NCBI GenBank assembly: GCA_938008165.1
Contig: CALLLP010000009.1
Coordinates: forward strand, 1-64,000
DNA from: an uncultured Neomegalonema sp.
Lineage (GTDB): Bacteria > Pseudomonadota > Alphaproteobacteria > Rhodobacterales > Rhodobacteraceae
Direction: 5' to 3'
DNA length: 64,000 bases
Position numbers and translations under genes: made by a program. Below the pieces are notes generated by a model. The model saw nothing but the letters and a program-made list of their open reading frames with translations, searched no databases and had not been told where the DNA came from. Position 1 is the first letter of the stretch; each line of letters begins with the position of its first letter. Below are positions 52,751 through 61,560 of this stretch, piece by piece.

Positions 52751-54040
52751 TCACCGCTCCAGAATGCGCCGCATATGCAGGGCCACGTCTTGCCAGCGGC
52801 GCATCATCGGGCGCGCGGCAATGATGCGTTCGCGCCATCGGGCCATGGCATCCTGATCCGTCATGACTTCATGCACCAAAGCGGCCAATGCGCCGCTATC
52901 GTCCGGGTCGACATAGCGCGCCAGATCACCGCCGACTTCGGGAAGGGAGGTGGCATCGGAGGCGATGACGGGGGTGGCTTGCCATAGCGCCTCGCCGACC
53001 GGCAGGCCGAACCCCTCATAGCGGCTTGGGAAGACAAGGGCCGTCGCCGCCGCATACAGCCCCCGCAGCGTTGCGTGGTCGGGCGACTCCAGCCAATGAA
53101 AAAACGGGGCCAGCACCGCATAGCGCCCCCCCTCTCCAAAGGCTGCCCGAATGCCGGTCACAGGGTTGCGCCCCGCGCAGACAACCCGGATCATCCCACC
53201 GGGGCCGTCTCTTTCGTAGAGCGATAACAGGGCCTCGCACAGCAATTGTCCATTCTTGCGCCCATCCAGCCCCCCGACCGTCAGCAGATAGGGCGATGTC
53301 ACGGGCACGGCATCCGCCGACCCCATGCCGCCGGCATCGCGCATCTCATGGGCAAGGGGCACAACCTCGATCCCCCCCGTCAGGGGCGGGAGCAACCCAT
53401 CTGCGACGAGACGCAGCGCATCCTGTCGGGTATGGTGCGAATTCGCCATCCAGGTGACGCCCATGGCGTTACAGCGTTCGATAGCGGTGGTTTCGACGCG
53501 GCGCACGACGGAATCGGGATCGTGCCGGTTCATCGCGATCCGCATCACGTCATGGATCATCAGCGCCGCCTTTGCCTGTCCCCCGGATCGCCGGATCACA
53601 TCCAGCGTCCTGAAACTCGATGGCAACGACCCCAAGCACAGGATAGCGCAGCGCGACACATCCGCCGCACCGATCACCGCATTGCCGGGTTTTTCGGCCC
53701 GACTGCCAAAGCGTGCGCGCAGGCTGTTCAGAAGAAGCGCATGATACCGACGCAGGCTCGATCCACGATAGCGCAGGGGATCGCGATAGCGCCCCGGATG
53801 GCCGATCCGATCGGCGACCTGTAGGCGATCATAGATCATCTCATCCGCAAACACCTCTGGATCGACCGCCATCATCCTGCAACGCGCCGTATCGCAATAC
53901 ACCGGGATCGCCACGCGCCGGGTGCATAATTCATGGGCGATTTCGAGCACCACCCGCGAGACTCCCGTCACCTCATCGCCATGGCGCGACAGGCTGCGGA
54001 TCTCACTCACATCAATATAGAGCGGTCCAACGCTGCACAT
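52751..54040 (-). CDS. glycosyltransferase family 4 (GT-B)
   Basis: 429 residues. The N-terminal domain (YIDVSEIRSLSRHGDEVTGVSRVVLEIAHEL) resembles mannosyltransferases of polysaccharide loci. The C-terminal GT4 domain shows LLTVGGLDGRKN, LRGLYAAATALVFPSRYEGFGLPVGEALWQATPVIASDATSLPEVGGDLARYVDPDD, including the EGFGLPVxEA sugar-nucleotide site and SLPE. It probably adds a sugar to a surface polysaccharide; no other polysaccharide genes are beside it. Start at 54040 or a methionine slightly inside; the frame is single and uninterrupted. Confidence 0.88.
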   Translation of the reverse strand: MCSVGPLYIDVSEIRSLSRHGDEVTGVSRVVLEIAHELCTRRVAIPVYCDTARCRMMAVDPEVFADEMIYDRLQVADRIGHPGRYRDPLRYRGSSLRRYHALLLNSLRARFGSRAEKPGNAVIGAADVSRCAILCLGSLPSSFRTLDVIRRSGGQAKAALMIHDVMRIAMNRHDPDSVVRRVETTAIERCNAMGVTWMANSHHTRQDALRLVADGLLPPLTGGIEVVPLAHEMRDAGGMGSADAVPVTSPYLLTVGGLDGRKNGQLLCEALLSLYERDGPGGMIRVVCAGRNPVTGIRAAFGEGGRYAVLAPFFHWLESPDHATLRGLYAAATALVFPSRYEGFGLPVGEALWQATPVIASDATSLPEVGGDLARYVDPDDSGALAALVHEVMTDQDAMARWRERIIAARPMMRRWQDVALHMRRILER

Positions 54041-54186
54041 TTCTCATACTCTACTTCTGGAACCGGCCCAGACCATCGAACCTGTCATAGACCACATCAA
54101 ACAAAGAGCGACAGAGCGCAATGGGCCAACCCGACCTCACCACACGACAGGGAATCACAAAGTCTTGCTTTCTGAAAGCACCGCCC

Positions 54187-54221
54187 TTAATGTTCTGCAT
54201 AGTAAAATATAATTCTGCATA
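54187..54221. promoter_or_regulatory. candidate IclR operator upstream of dctP
   Basis: An AT-rich island directly before dctP contains AAATATAATTCT at 54205-54216, whose reverse complement AGAATTATATTT recurs before the pimF-like gene. The flanks also align: TTAATGTTCTGCAT here against the reverse complement of ATG-TTGAAATTAA there. In addition TTCTGCATA occurs twice, at 54193-54201 and 54213-54221, 20 bases apart. A shared site in two promoters of one locus that encodes an IclR regulator suggests an operator. Confidence 0.55.
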
Positions 54222-54237
54222 ATGGGATGGAAGACTG

Positions 54238-55287
54238 ATGAAGCGACTTCTTGCAACGGCCGCATTGACCGCCGCCATGGCCACCGGACCCATCGCCGCC
54301 GCCGACACGACCCTGATCTTCAGCGAAGCCGGGCCGAATCGTGGGGCGCGGGCGGCGGCGCTGCAATCCTTTGCCGATGACGTGAGCGCCCGGACGGATG
54401 GCGCGGTAAAGGTCGACATCCAGTGGGGCGGCGCGCTGTTCAAGGCGAATGCGGCGGCAAAGGCCATTGCCGATGGCGTTGCCGATCTCGGCACCGTCAT
54501 CGCCGTCTATTTCCCGCAGGAGATGCTCGGTTATGGCATCGCGGATCTGCCCCTGCGCAATTCCGATGCATGGGTCGGAATGCGCGCGACCGACGAACTG
54601 ATGCGCACATCCGAGGCGATTACAGCCACGCTCGCAAACCAGAATCTCGTCTATATCGGCACCTTCACGGCCTCGGCGGTTCATATCGCCTGCAAAGACA
54701 CCGCCATTCGCAGCGTCGCTGATATCGACGGGCTAAAGGTGCGCGGCGTCGGGGCCTATGGCAAGACCTTCGGCGATTTTGGCGCGAACATGGTGCCAAT
54801 GTCGATCTACAAGGCATATCAAGGTCTTGACACGGGCCTGCTTGATTGTTCGCAGGGTTATTCCTATGCCGTCGCGGCCCTCAAGCAGCAGGAAGTCATC
54901 ACCAGCTACACCCTGCTCGACTGGGGCCAGATCGGCGCAATCGGTATCTTCATGAACAAGGATATCTATGACGACCTGCCCGCCGATAAGCAGGCCGCCA
55001 TGGCCGATGCGGGCGTCGGGCTGGCCGATACGCTGGGTGAATTGATCACTGCAGGCAATGAAAAAGCCATCGAAACCATGAAAGCGGCGGGGGTCGAAAT
55101 CATCGACTTGCCCGCCGAAGAACGGGCGAAGCTGGTCGAGAAAGGCGCATCCTATGTCGATGACTGGATCGAGCGGGCGGATAAGATGGGCCTTGCGGGC
55201 AACGATCTGCTGAAAGAATACGAAGCCCTGCTCGCGAAATACGCCGAGGAGCGCGATACCAAAGGCTATCCTTGGGCGCGTCAATAG
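54238..55287 (+). CDS. TRAP transporter solute-binding protein (DctP family)
   Basis: 349 residues. Signal peptide MKRLLATAALTAAMATGPIAAA, then LIFSEAGPNRGARAAALQSFADDVSARTDGAVKVDIQWGGALFKANAAAKAIADGVADLGTV, the DctP pattern. Arg in KVRGVGAYGKTFGDFGANMVPMS sits where the carboxylate-binding arginine of TRAP receptors is found, so the ligand is probably an organic acid. It is followed by dctQ and dctM genes. Ribosome-binding site GGGATGGAAG. Confidence 0.9.
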   Translation: MKRLLATAALTAAMATGPIAAADTTLIFSEAGPNRGARAAALQSFADDVSARTDGAVKVDIQWGGALFKANAAAKAIADGVADLGTVIAVYFPQEMLGYGIADLPLRNSDAWVGMRATDELMRTSEAITATLANQNLVYIGTFTASAVHIACKDTAIRSVADIDGLKVRGVGAYGKTFGDFGANMVPMSIYKAYQGLDTGLLDCSQGYSYAVAALKQQEVITSYTLLDWGQIGAIGIFMNKDIYDDLPADKQAAMADAGVGLADTLGELITAGNEKAIETMKAAGVEIIDLPAEERAKLVEKGASYVDDWIERADKMGLAGNDLLKEYEALLAKYAEERDTKGYPWARQ

Positions 55288-55326
55288 CGCGGACGGCCCC
55301 CTCACGGCCGATCCTTTCGGGGATTG

Positions 55327-55360
55327 CGCCCCGCCCCGGACATCGAACCGGGCTGGGGCG
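55327..55360 (+). other. stem-loop in the dctP-dctQ gap
   Basis: CGCCCCGCCCCGG (55327-55339) pairs with CCGGGCTGGGGCG (55348-55360) around an eight-base loop, with a two-base internal mismatch. There is no T run. Located in the 208-base gap after the binding-protein gene, it probably protects the dctP mRNA or limits read-through so the receptor outnumbers the permease. Confidence 0.6.
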
Positions 55361-55495
55361 GATACTCGGCTAAGACCAAGGACAGTTACAGAGAAAGGGG
55401 CAGGGACAGCGGCGGCTCCGACCCGCGCATATCCGTGCCGCAATCCCTGCCCGAAGCCCATCCTCAAAGCCCCCGACATCCAGTGAAGGGCACAG

Positions 55496-56005
55496 ATGCT
55501 CAAGCGTATCGAAAAATTACTGCTCGATCTTGGCGTGTTCGCCGTCTTCGGGCTGGGTGTCCTGATTACGGCCAGCGTCATCCTGCGCGCCACGGTCAAT
55601 TCCGGCATCCCGGACACGATCGTCATCGTGCGCGAATTGATGGTCGCCGCGATCTTGCTGCCCCTTGCCGCCGTCACCACAGCCCGCGCCCATATCGTCG
55701 TGGAATTCGCCAGCAAGGCCCTGCCCTATCGGGTACAGGATTGGCTGGTCGTTCTGGGCAGTGTGTTGGGCGTTCTCGCGCTTGGGCCGCTGCTCTATGC
55801 CGGATGGCGCGAGATCGTGAATACCATCGAGCGCGGGTCGTATTTCTTCGGTGAGCTAAACCTGCCGAAATGGCCGGGGCGCGTCATCTTTCTGGTGGGA
55901 ATATCGATGGGCTGGCTGCGCCTTCTGCTGATGGCGATCGAGGATATTCGCACCATCCGGTCGGGTGGCCATATCGTCGAGCGCAACAGCGGGGAGGGCG
56001 CATGA
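55496..56005 (+). CDS. TRAP transporter small permease (DctQ family)
   Basis: 169 residues with four membrane segments: LGVFAVFGLGVLITASVILRATV, VRELMVAAILLPLAAVTTARAHIVVEF (the conserved second-helix block), WLVVLGSVLGVLALGPLLYAGW and VIFLVGISMGWLRLLLMAIED. It is the small membrane subunit of a sodium-driven TRAP importer. Stop overlaps dctM start (ATGA). Confidence 0.9.
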   Translation: MLKRIEKLLLDLGVFAVFGLGVLITASVILRATVNSGIPDTIVIVRELMVAAILLPLAAVTTARAHIVVEFASKALPYRVQDWLVVLGSVLGVLALGPLLYAGWREIVNTIERGSYFFGELNLPKWPGRVIFLVGISMGWLRLLLMAIEDIRTIRSGGHIVERNSGEGA

Positions 56006-57342
56006 TGGACGGCACCTTCATCGGATTATGTGCTTTCAGTACCGTGATCCTGCTGCTGGCCCTGCGCGTGCCCATCGCCTTTGCGCTGGCGGGGGTGGCG
56101 ACGGTGGGCAGCTTTGCGATATTCGCGTTTCGCACGGGAAGTTTCATGCCGGAGCGGGCCATCAATCCGACCACTTCGCTGGTCTTCTCGAATTCTTTCG
56201 ACCTGATTCACTCCTACGACCTGTCGATGATCCCGCTGTTCATCGCCCTGGGGCATATCGCCTATCGCGCCGATATCACCACCAAGATCTACCATGCCGC
56301 ACGCGTCTGGCTGGCCCCCGTGCCCGGCGGTGTGGCGATGGCGTCGGTGGTGGGGTGTGGCGGGTTCTCGGCCATTACCGGCTCGTCGGTAGCCTGCGCA
56401 TCGACCATGGGGCGCATCTGCTCGCCGGAGATGCTGCGCATGGGATATGACAAGCGGCTGGCGACGGCGAGTGTCGCGGCGGGGGGGACACTCGGATCGT
56501 TGATCCCGCCCTCGGTGCTGTTCATCATCTACGGCATCTTTACCGAAACATCGATCAGTGCGCTGTTCCTTGCCGGTATCTTGCCCGGCATCCTGTCGCT
56601 GCTGGGGTTTTTGTTCGTCATCTTTCTGTGGGTCCGGCGCGATCCGGCATCGGCCCCGCCCTATACCGGGGTGATTACCGGGCGCGACCGCTGGCGCGCG
56701 GCAAGGGCCGCATGGCCCGCCATGTCGCTGTTCATCATCATCGTCGGCGGACTCTATGGCGGGTTCTTCACCGCCACCGAAGCGGCGGCGATCTGCGTAT
56801 CCGCCGCCGTGGTGATCGGGGTCTTCCAGCGCAAGCTGGATCTCAAGGGCCTGATCGACTGCCTGCGCGAGACCTGTATCCAGACATCGAGCATCTTTTT
56901 GATCGCGGCGGCGGCGAAAATCTTCGTCGCCTTCATCGCCTTGACCGGCGTGGCACCGGCCATCGTGAGCGCGGTAACAGAGGCACAATTATCGCCCGCC
57001 ATTTTGTTGCTGGCGATTGCGGTGATCTATCTGCTGCTCGGCATGTTCCTTGATCCCATCGGCATCATGGTGCTGACCTTGCCCCTGATGATCCCGCTGG
57101 TGGAAACCTATGGCTTCGACCTGATCTGGTTCGGGGTCGTGGTCATCAAGCTGCTGGAAATCGGGTTGATTACGCCGCCCGTCGGTCTCAACGTCTTCGT
57201 CATTGCCAGCGTGGTCGGAAAAGAAGTGCCCATCGACAGGATTTTCTCCGGGATCATGCGATTTCTGGTGATTGACGTGATGGTCTTGATCCTGATCATC
57301 GCCTTTCCGATCCTCTCGCTGCTGATCCCCGGATCGATGTAA
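56002..57342 (+). CDS. TRAP transporter large permease (DctM family)
   Basis: 446 residues with about twelve membrane segments. The N-terminal LLLALRVPIAFALAGVA and the two symmetric motifs ALGHIAYRADITTKIYHAARVWLAPVPGGVAMASVVGCGGFSAITGSSVA and GTLGSLIPPSVLFIIYGIFTETSISALFLAGILPG are diagnostic of DctM; GGFFTATEAAAICV and IGLITPPVGLNVFVIASV follow. It conducts substrate with Na+. Translationally coupled to dctQ; the IclR regulator follows after 30 bases. Confidence 0.93.
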   Translation: MMDGTFIGLCAFSTVILLLALRVPIAFALAGVATVGSFAIFAFRTGSFMPERAINPTTSLVFSNSFDLIHSYDLSMIPLFIALGHIAYRADITTKIYHAARVWLAPVPGGVAMASVVGCGGFSAITGSSVACASTMGRICSPEMLRMGYDKRLATASVAAGGTLGSLIPPSVLFIIYGIFTETSISALFLAGILPGILSLLGFLFVIFLWVRRDPASAPPYTGVITGRDRWRAARAAWPAMSLFIIIVGGLYGGFFTATEAAAICVSAAVVIGVFQRKLDLKGLIDCLRETCIQTSSIFLIAAAAKIFVAFIALTGVAPAIVSAVTEAQLSPAILLLAIAVIYLLLGMFLDPIGIMVLTLPLMIPLVETYGFDLIWFGVVVIKLLEIGLITPPVGLNVFVIASVVGKEVPIDRIFSGIMRFLVIDVMVLILIIAFPILSLLIPGSM

Positions 57343-57372
57343 GATGCCTACGCCCTGCACGGAGACTTCGCC

Positions 57373-58182
57373 ATGGATGATGCCAGCAAGACGGATCGGC
57401 GCTTCGCCACGACCCTCGCGCGGGGGTTAAGCGTGCTGCGCGCCTTTCGCCCATCCGATGACGGGCTGGGCAATGCGGATATATCCGAACGGACCGGCCT
57501 GCCAAAATCGACCGTATCGCGGCTGACCTTCACCTTGCAGGCGCTGGGCTATCTGGACCATGCCAGCCGACGCGACAAGTATCGTCCCGGCCCGGCCCTG
57601 CTGGCGCTGGGAAATGTGGCGAGCGCGTCGATCTCGTTCATGGATATGGCCGACCCGCTGATGCAGGATATGGCCGATGAAACCGGCACCCTTGCCGTGT
57701 TGCTCGTGCGCCATGACAACAAGATGCTGATCGTGAAGACATGGCGTCCGCGCGGCAAGGCATCGCTATGGCTGGATGTGGGGCATCGCCTGCCGTTCAA
57801 CGGGTCGTCTTCGGGCCATGCCCTGCTGGCGTCGCTGTCGGAGGAGGGGTTTATCCGCACGGTCGCCGATGCCGGAGGCGAGCGGGGCCTGACCCCTGAA
57901 CGCGCGACGGATATCCGCCGCAGCGCCCATGATCAACTGACGACACGCGGCTTTGTGATGGCGGATTCGGACGAGTATTTCACCGCCAATATCCGCGCCG
58001 TGGCCGTGCCGTATTTTTCCCGCGATCTCAGCGAGCCGGTGATCTTCACCTGCGGCGCCTTGCCTGAGGAATTATCGGCAGACCGAGCACAGGCGGAGGT
58101 CGGACCCAAGCTGCGCGCCACCATTCAGGAGCTGGATCGCATCACCGGCCATGGCGCCATGAAGGGCGGGAGGGCGCTGTAA
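57373..58182 (+). CDS. IclR family transcriptional regulator
   Basis: 269 residues. N-terminal winged helix: RGLSVLRAFRPSDDGLGNADISERTGLPKSTVSRLTFTLQALGYLDH. C-terminal effector domain with MADETGTLAVLLVRHDNKMLIVKTW and SSSGHALLASL. IclR proteins regulate carboxylic- and aromatic-acid catabolism. Lying between the TRAP importer and the beta-oxidation genes, it should sense the imported acid or its CoA ester. It likely binds the shared site at 54205-54216 and 58206-58217. Ribosome-binding site CACGGAGAC. Confidence 0.92.
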   Translation: MDDASKTDRRFATTLARGLSVLRAFRPSDDGLGNADISERTGLPKSTVSRLTFTLQALGYLDHASRRDKYRPGPALLALGNVASASISFMDMADPLMQDMADETGTLAVLLVRHDNKMLIVKTWRPRGKASLWLDVGHRLPFNGSSSGHALLASLSEEGFIRTVADAGGERGLTPERATDIRRSAHDQLTTRGFVMADSDEYFTANIRAVAVPYFSRDLSEPVIFTCGALPEELSADRAQAEVGPKLRATIQELDRITGHGAMKGGRAL

Positions 58183-58205
58183 TGGGCAGCGCAGTTCCTC
58201 ATAGT

Positions 58206-58233
58206 AGAATTATATTTCGCATGTTGAAATTAA
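58206..58233. promoter_or_regulatory. candidate IclR operator upstream of the pimF-like gene
   Basis: AGAATTATATTT at 58206-58217 followed by CGCATGTTGAAATTAA to 58233. The 12-mer is identical, in reverse orientation, to the site before dctP, and the flanking sequence also aligns. It stands out as AT-rich in the 97-base gap between the regulator gene and the pimF-like gene and would overlap its promoter. Confidence 0.55.
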
Positions 58234-58279
58234 TACCCAAACCCCTAAGATCGTACCGGCATGAAGGGAAGGCGTATCG

Positions 58280-60361
58280 ATGAGCGATGTATCCTATGAT
58301 CTTGAGGGCCAGATCGCGGTCATCACCGTCGACAATCCCCCGGTCAATGCGCTGTCTCGCGCGGTGCGAGACGGTATTCGACAGGCGTTTTCGCGCTTCG
58401 AAGCCGATGACGCCGCCGGGATCGCGGTCATTCTGGGTGCCGGACGCCTGTTCATCGGCGGCGCGGATATTTCGGAATTCGGCAAACCGCCTCACCCCCC
58501 CAGCCTGCCCGATGTCATCAACGGGATCGAGGCGGCCGCAAAGCCGGTGGTCGCGGCGATTCACGGAACGGCCCTTGGCGGCGGGTTGGAGGTGGCCTTG
58601 GGCGCGCATTATCGGCTGGCCATGCCCGGCGCGACACTGGGCCTGCCGGAAGTAAAGCTTGGCATCCTGCCCGGCGCCGGGGGCACCCAGCGATTGCCCC
58701 GGCTCATCGGCACCGAGGCGGCCCTTCGGATGATAACCGGCGGCACGCCCATCGCCGCCGAACAAGCGCTGGAAAACGGGCTGATCGACCGCATCGGCAC
58801 GGGCGAGGATCTGCGCGCCGCCGCCCTCGATTACGCCGGTTTTCTGCTGGACGAGGGGGCCGCCCCGCGCCCGGTCGGTGCCCTGCCCCGGCCCGATGCC
58901 GCCCCGATCGACGCATGGCGCAAGACGCTGGAAAAATCCGCGCGCGGCGAGGTCGCTCCCTTGACCGCGCTATGCGCCATCGACGCCGCCACCCGCCATG
59001 ACATCCGCGAAGGACTGGCCGAGGAGCGGCGCTTATTCATGCATTTGATGGAAACGCCCCAGCGCAGTGGGTTGATCCATGCCTTCTTTTCCGAGCGGGC
59101 CGTGGCCAAACTGCCGGAAATCAAGGGCATCGCCCCCCGCGCCATCCGCCATATCGGCGTGATCGGCGGCGGAACGATGGGGGCGGGCATCGCGACGAAT
59201 GCCCTGCTCAGTGGACTATCCGTCACCCTCATCGAACGCGACGCGCAAAGCGCCGAAAAGGCGCGTGGCACCATCACAGGCATTCTCGATGCCGCCGTCT
59301 CGCGCGGCATGCTCGATGCGCCGGGCCGCGAGGCGATCCTGACGCAGCGTTTGCAGGCCGGGGCAGGTTATGACGCCCTGAAGGACACCGATCTCGTGAT
59401 CGAGGCCGTCTTCGAGAATATGGACGTTAAAAAGGACGTTTTCGCCAAGCTTGACGCCGTGATGCGCCCCGGTGCGATCCTTGCGACCAATACTTCCTAT
59501 CTCGATATCGACGAGATCGCCGCGAGCACATCCCGGCCCGCCGATGTGATCGGCCTGCATTTCTTCTCGCCCGCGCATATCATGAAGCTGCTGGAGGTGG
59601 TGGTTGCGCAGGAAACCGCGCCCGATGTGGTCGCTACCGCCTTCGCTCTGGCGAAAAAGCTGGGTAAGACCGCCGTTCGCGCCGGGGTTTGCGACGGGTT
59701 CATCGGCAATCGCATCCTGTCACACTATCGCACCGCCGCCGATCACATGGTTCTCGACGGGGCCAGCCCATACCGGATCGACGCGGCGCTGAAGGATTTT
59801 GGCTTTGCCATGGGGCCGTATCAGGTATCCGATCTGGCCGGTCTCGATATCGGCTATGCGACGCGCCAGCGAAAGGCCGCCAAGGCGCATCCCAAGGACC
59901 GCGCCCCCACCTTCGCCGATGCGCTGTATCACAAGGGCAGGCTGGGGCAGAAAACCGGGCGCGGCTACTATATCTACGATGCCGGGGATCGCCGGGGCCG
60001 ACACGACCCCGAAATCGAGGCGATCGTGGCCGAGGCGCGCGCGCAAGAGGGCACGAATCCGCGCGAATTCGACGATGACGAAATCGTCCGCCGCTACATG
60101 GCCGCGATGGTCAATGAAGGCGCGCGGGTCGTCGAGGAGGGCATCGCGATGCGCCCGCTCGATGTGGATATGGTGTTTCTCTACGGCTACGGCTTTCCCC
60201 GGTGGCGCGGGGGACCGATGCATTATGCGGATACGGTCGGCCTTGACACCATCCTCGCGGATATCCGGCGCTTTGCCGAAACCGACGATCATTTCTGGAC
60301 CCCTGCCCCGCTGCTGGAGCGGCTGGTGGTCGAGGGTCGCAGCTTTGCCAGCCTGAATTGA
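58280..60361 (+). CDS. bifunctional enoyl-CoA hydratase/3-hydroxyacyl-CoA dehydrogenase (PimF/FadJ-like)
   Basis: 693 residues. Residues 1-190 are a crotonase domain with oxyanion-hole stretches ADISEFG and IHGTALGGGLEVALGAHYRLA, and a catalytic Glu in LGLPEVKLGILPGAGGTQRLPRL. From residue 293 an NAD-binding dehydrogenase domain follows (HIGVIGGGTMGAGIATNALLSG), with GLHFFSPAHIMKLLEVV holding the catalytic His and a C-terminal dimerisation part (GFPRWRGGPMHYAD). It performs steps two and three of beta-oxidation. Size and operon order match PimF of the pimelate operon of Rhodopseudomonas; a general FadJ role is possible. Confidence 0.9.
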   Translation: MSDVSYDLEGQIAVITVDNPPVNALSRAVRDGIRQAFSRFEADDAAGIAVILGAGRLFIGGADISEFGKPPHPPSLPDVINGIEAAAKPVVAAIHGTALGGGLEVALGAHYRLAMPGATLGLPEVKLGILPGAGGTQRLPRLIGTEAALRMITGGTPIAAEQALENGLIDRIGTGEDLRAAALDYAGFLLDEGAAPRPVGALPRPDAAPIDAWRKTLEKSARGEVAPLTALCAIDAATRHDIREGLAEERRLFMHLMETPQRSGLIHAFFSERAVAKLPEIKGIAPRAIRHIGVIGGGTMGAGIATNALLSGLSVTLIERDAQSAEKARGTITGILDAAVSRGMLDAPGREAILTQRLQAGAGYDALKDTDLVIEAVFENMDVKKDVFAKLDAVMRPGAILATNTSYLDIDEIAASTSRPADVIGLHFFSPAHIMKLLEVVVAQETAPDVVATAFALAKKLGKTAVRAGVCDGFIGNRILSHYRTAADHMVLDGASPYRIDAALKDFGFAMGPYQVSDLAGLDIGYATRQRKAAKAHPKDRAPTFADALYHKGRLGQKTGRGYYIYDAGDRRGRHDPEIEAIVAEARAQEGTNPREFDDDEIVRRYMAAMVNEGARVVEEGIAMRPLDVDMVFLYGYGFPRWRGGPMHYADTVGLDTILADIRRFAETDDHFWTPAPLLERLVVEGRSFASLN

Positions 60362-60371
60362 GGAAATACCC

Positions 60372-61547
60372 ATGTCCGATGCCGTCATCGTCTCGATCGC
60401 CCGAACCCCCATCGGCAAGGCCGGGCGCGGCGCGTTCAACATCACCCATGGCGCCACGATGGGCGGGCATGTCGCCGCCGAAGCCGTGCGCCGGGCCGGG
60501 ATCGACCCCGCGCTGATCGAGGACAGCCTCTGGGGCTGCGGCTATCCCGAATATGCCACGGGCGGCAATATCGCGCGCCAGATCGTGCTGCGCGCGGGCC
60601 TGCCCGTCAGCATCGCGGGAACCACCGTCAACCGCTTTTGTGCCAGCGGATTGCAAGCCATCGCCATGGGCGGGCATATGATCAATGCCGAAGGGGCAAA
60701 GGCCGTTCTGGTCGGTGGGGTCGAGAGCATCTCGATGGTCCAACCACCCCCCCGAAACGCGCGCGAGGCATGGCTGGAGACACAACGCCCTGACCTCTAC
60801 CTGCCGATGATCGACACCGCCGATATCGTGGCCGAACGCTACGGCATCACGCGCGAGGCGCAGGATGCGCTGGCCCTGCAAAGCCAGCAGCGCACGGCGG
60901 CGGCGCAGGAGGCGGGCCGCTTCGATGACGAGATCACTCCCATCACCGTCACGATGCAAAAGAAAGACAAGGACAGCGGCGCGATCACCGATATCGACTA
61001 CCGGATCGAAAAAGACGAATGCAACCGCCCGACGACCACGCTGGAGGCGTTGCAAAAACTCGCCCCCGTCAAGGGCGAGGACAAATACATCACGGCGGGC
61101 AATGCCTCGCAACTCAGCGACGGGGCCGCAGCCTTGGTGATGATGCACCGCGCCGAGGCCGAGCGTCTGGACCTGACCCCAATGGGCGCGTTTCGCGGCT
61201 TTGCGGTCGCAGGGTGCGAACCGGACGAGATGGGCATCGGTCCCGTCTATGCCGTGCCGCGCCTGCTGAAACGGCATGGCCTGACAATCGGCGACATCGA
61301 TCTGTGGGAACTGAACGAAGCCTTTGCCAGTCAGGCGCTCTATTGCCGCGATACGCTGGGGATCGACAATGCGATCTGCAACGTCGATGGCGGCTCGATT
61401 GCCGTGGGGCACCCCTTCGGAATGACCGGCGCGCGCATGGCCGGACATCTGTTGGTCGAGGGGCATCGCCGGGGTGCGAAACTGGGCGTCGTGACCATGT
61501 GCATCGGGGGCGGACAAGGGGCCGCTGGCCTGTTCGAAATCTACTGA
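60372..61547 (+). CDS. acetyl-CoA acyltransferase (thiolase; PimB/FadA-like)
   Basis: 391 residues. The catalytic cysteine is C90 in TVNRFCASGLQAIAMG; the active-site His is in GHPFGMTGARMAG and the second Cys in MCIGGGQGAAGLFE. SVTGAxx-like QPPPRNAREAW and NEAFASQALYCRDTLG are further marks. It performs the thiolytic step releasing acetyl-CoA. Ten bases after the pimF-like gene with TGAGGAAATACCC upstream. Confidence 0.93.
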   Translation: MSDAVIVSIARTPIGKAGRGAFNITHGATMGGHVAAEAVRRAGIDPALIEDSLWGCGYPEYATGGNIARQIVLRAGLPVSIAGTTVNRFCASGLQAIAMGGHMINAEGAKAVLVGGVESISMVQPPPRNAREAWLETQRPDLYLPMIDTADIVAERYGITREAQDALALQSQQRTAAAQEAGRFDDEITPITVTMQKKDKDSGAITDIDYRIEKDECNRPTTTLEALQKLAPVKGEDKYITAGNASQLSDGAAALVMMHRAEAERLDLTPMGAFRGFAVAGCEPDEMGIGPVYAVPRLLKRHGLTIGDIDLWELNEAFASQALYCRDTLGIDNAICNVDGGSIAVGHPFGMTGARMAGHLLVEGHRRGAKLGVVTMCIGGGQGAAGLFEIY

Positions 61548-61560
61548 GAAAGGCCGCGAC

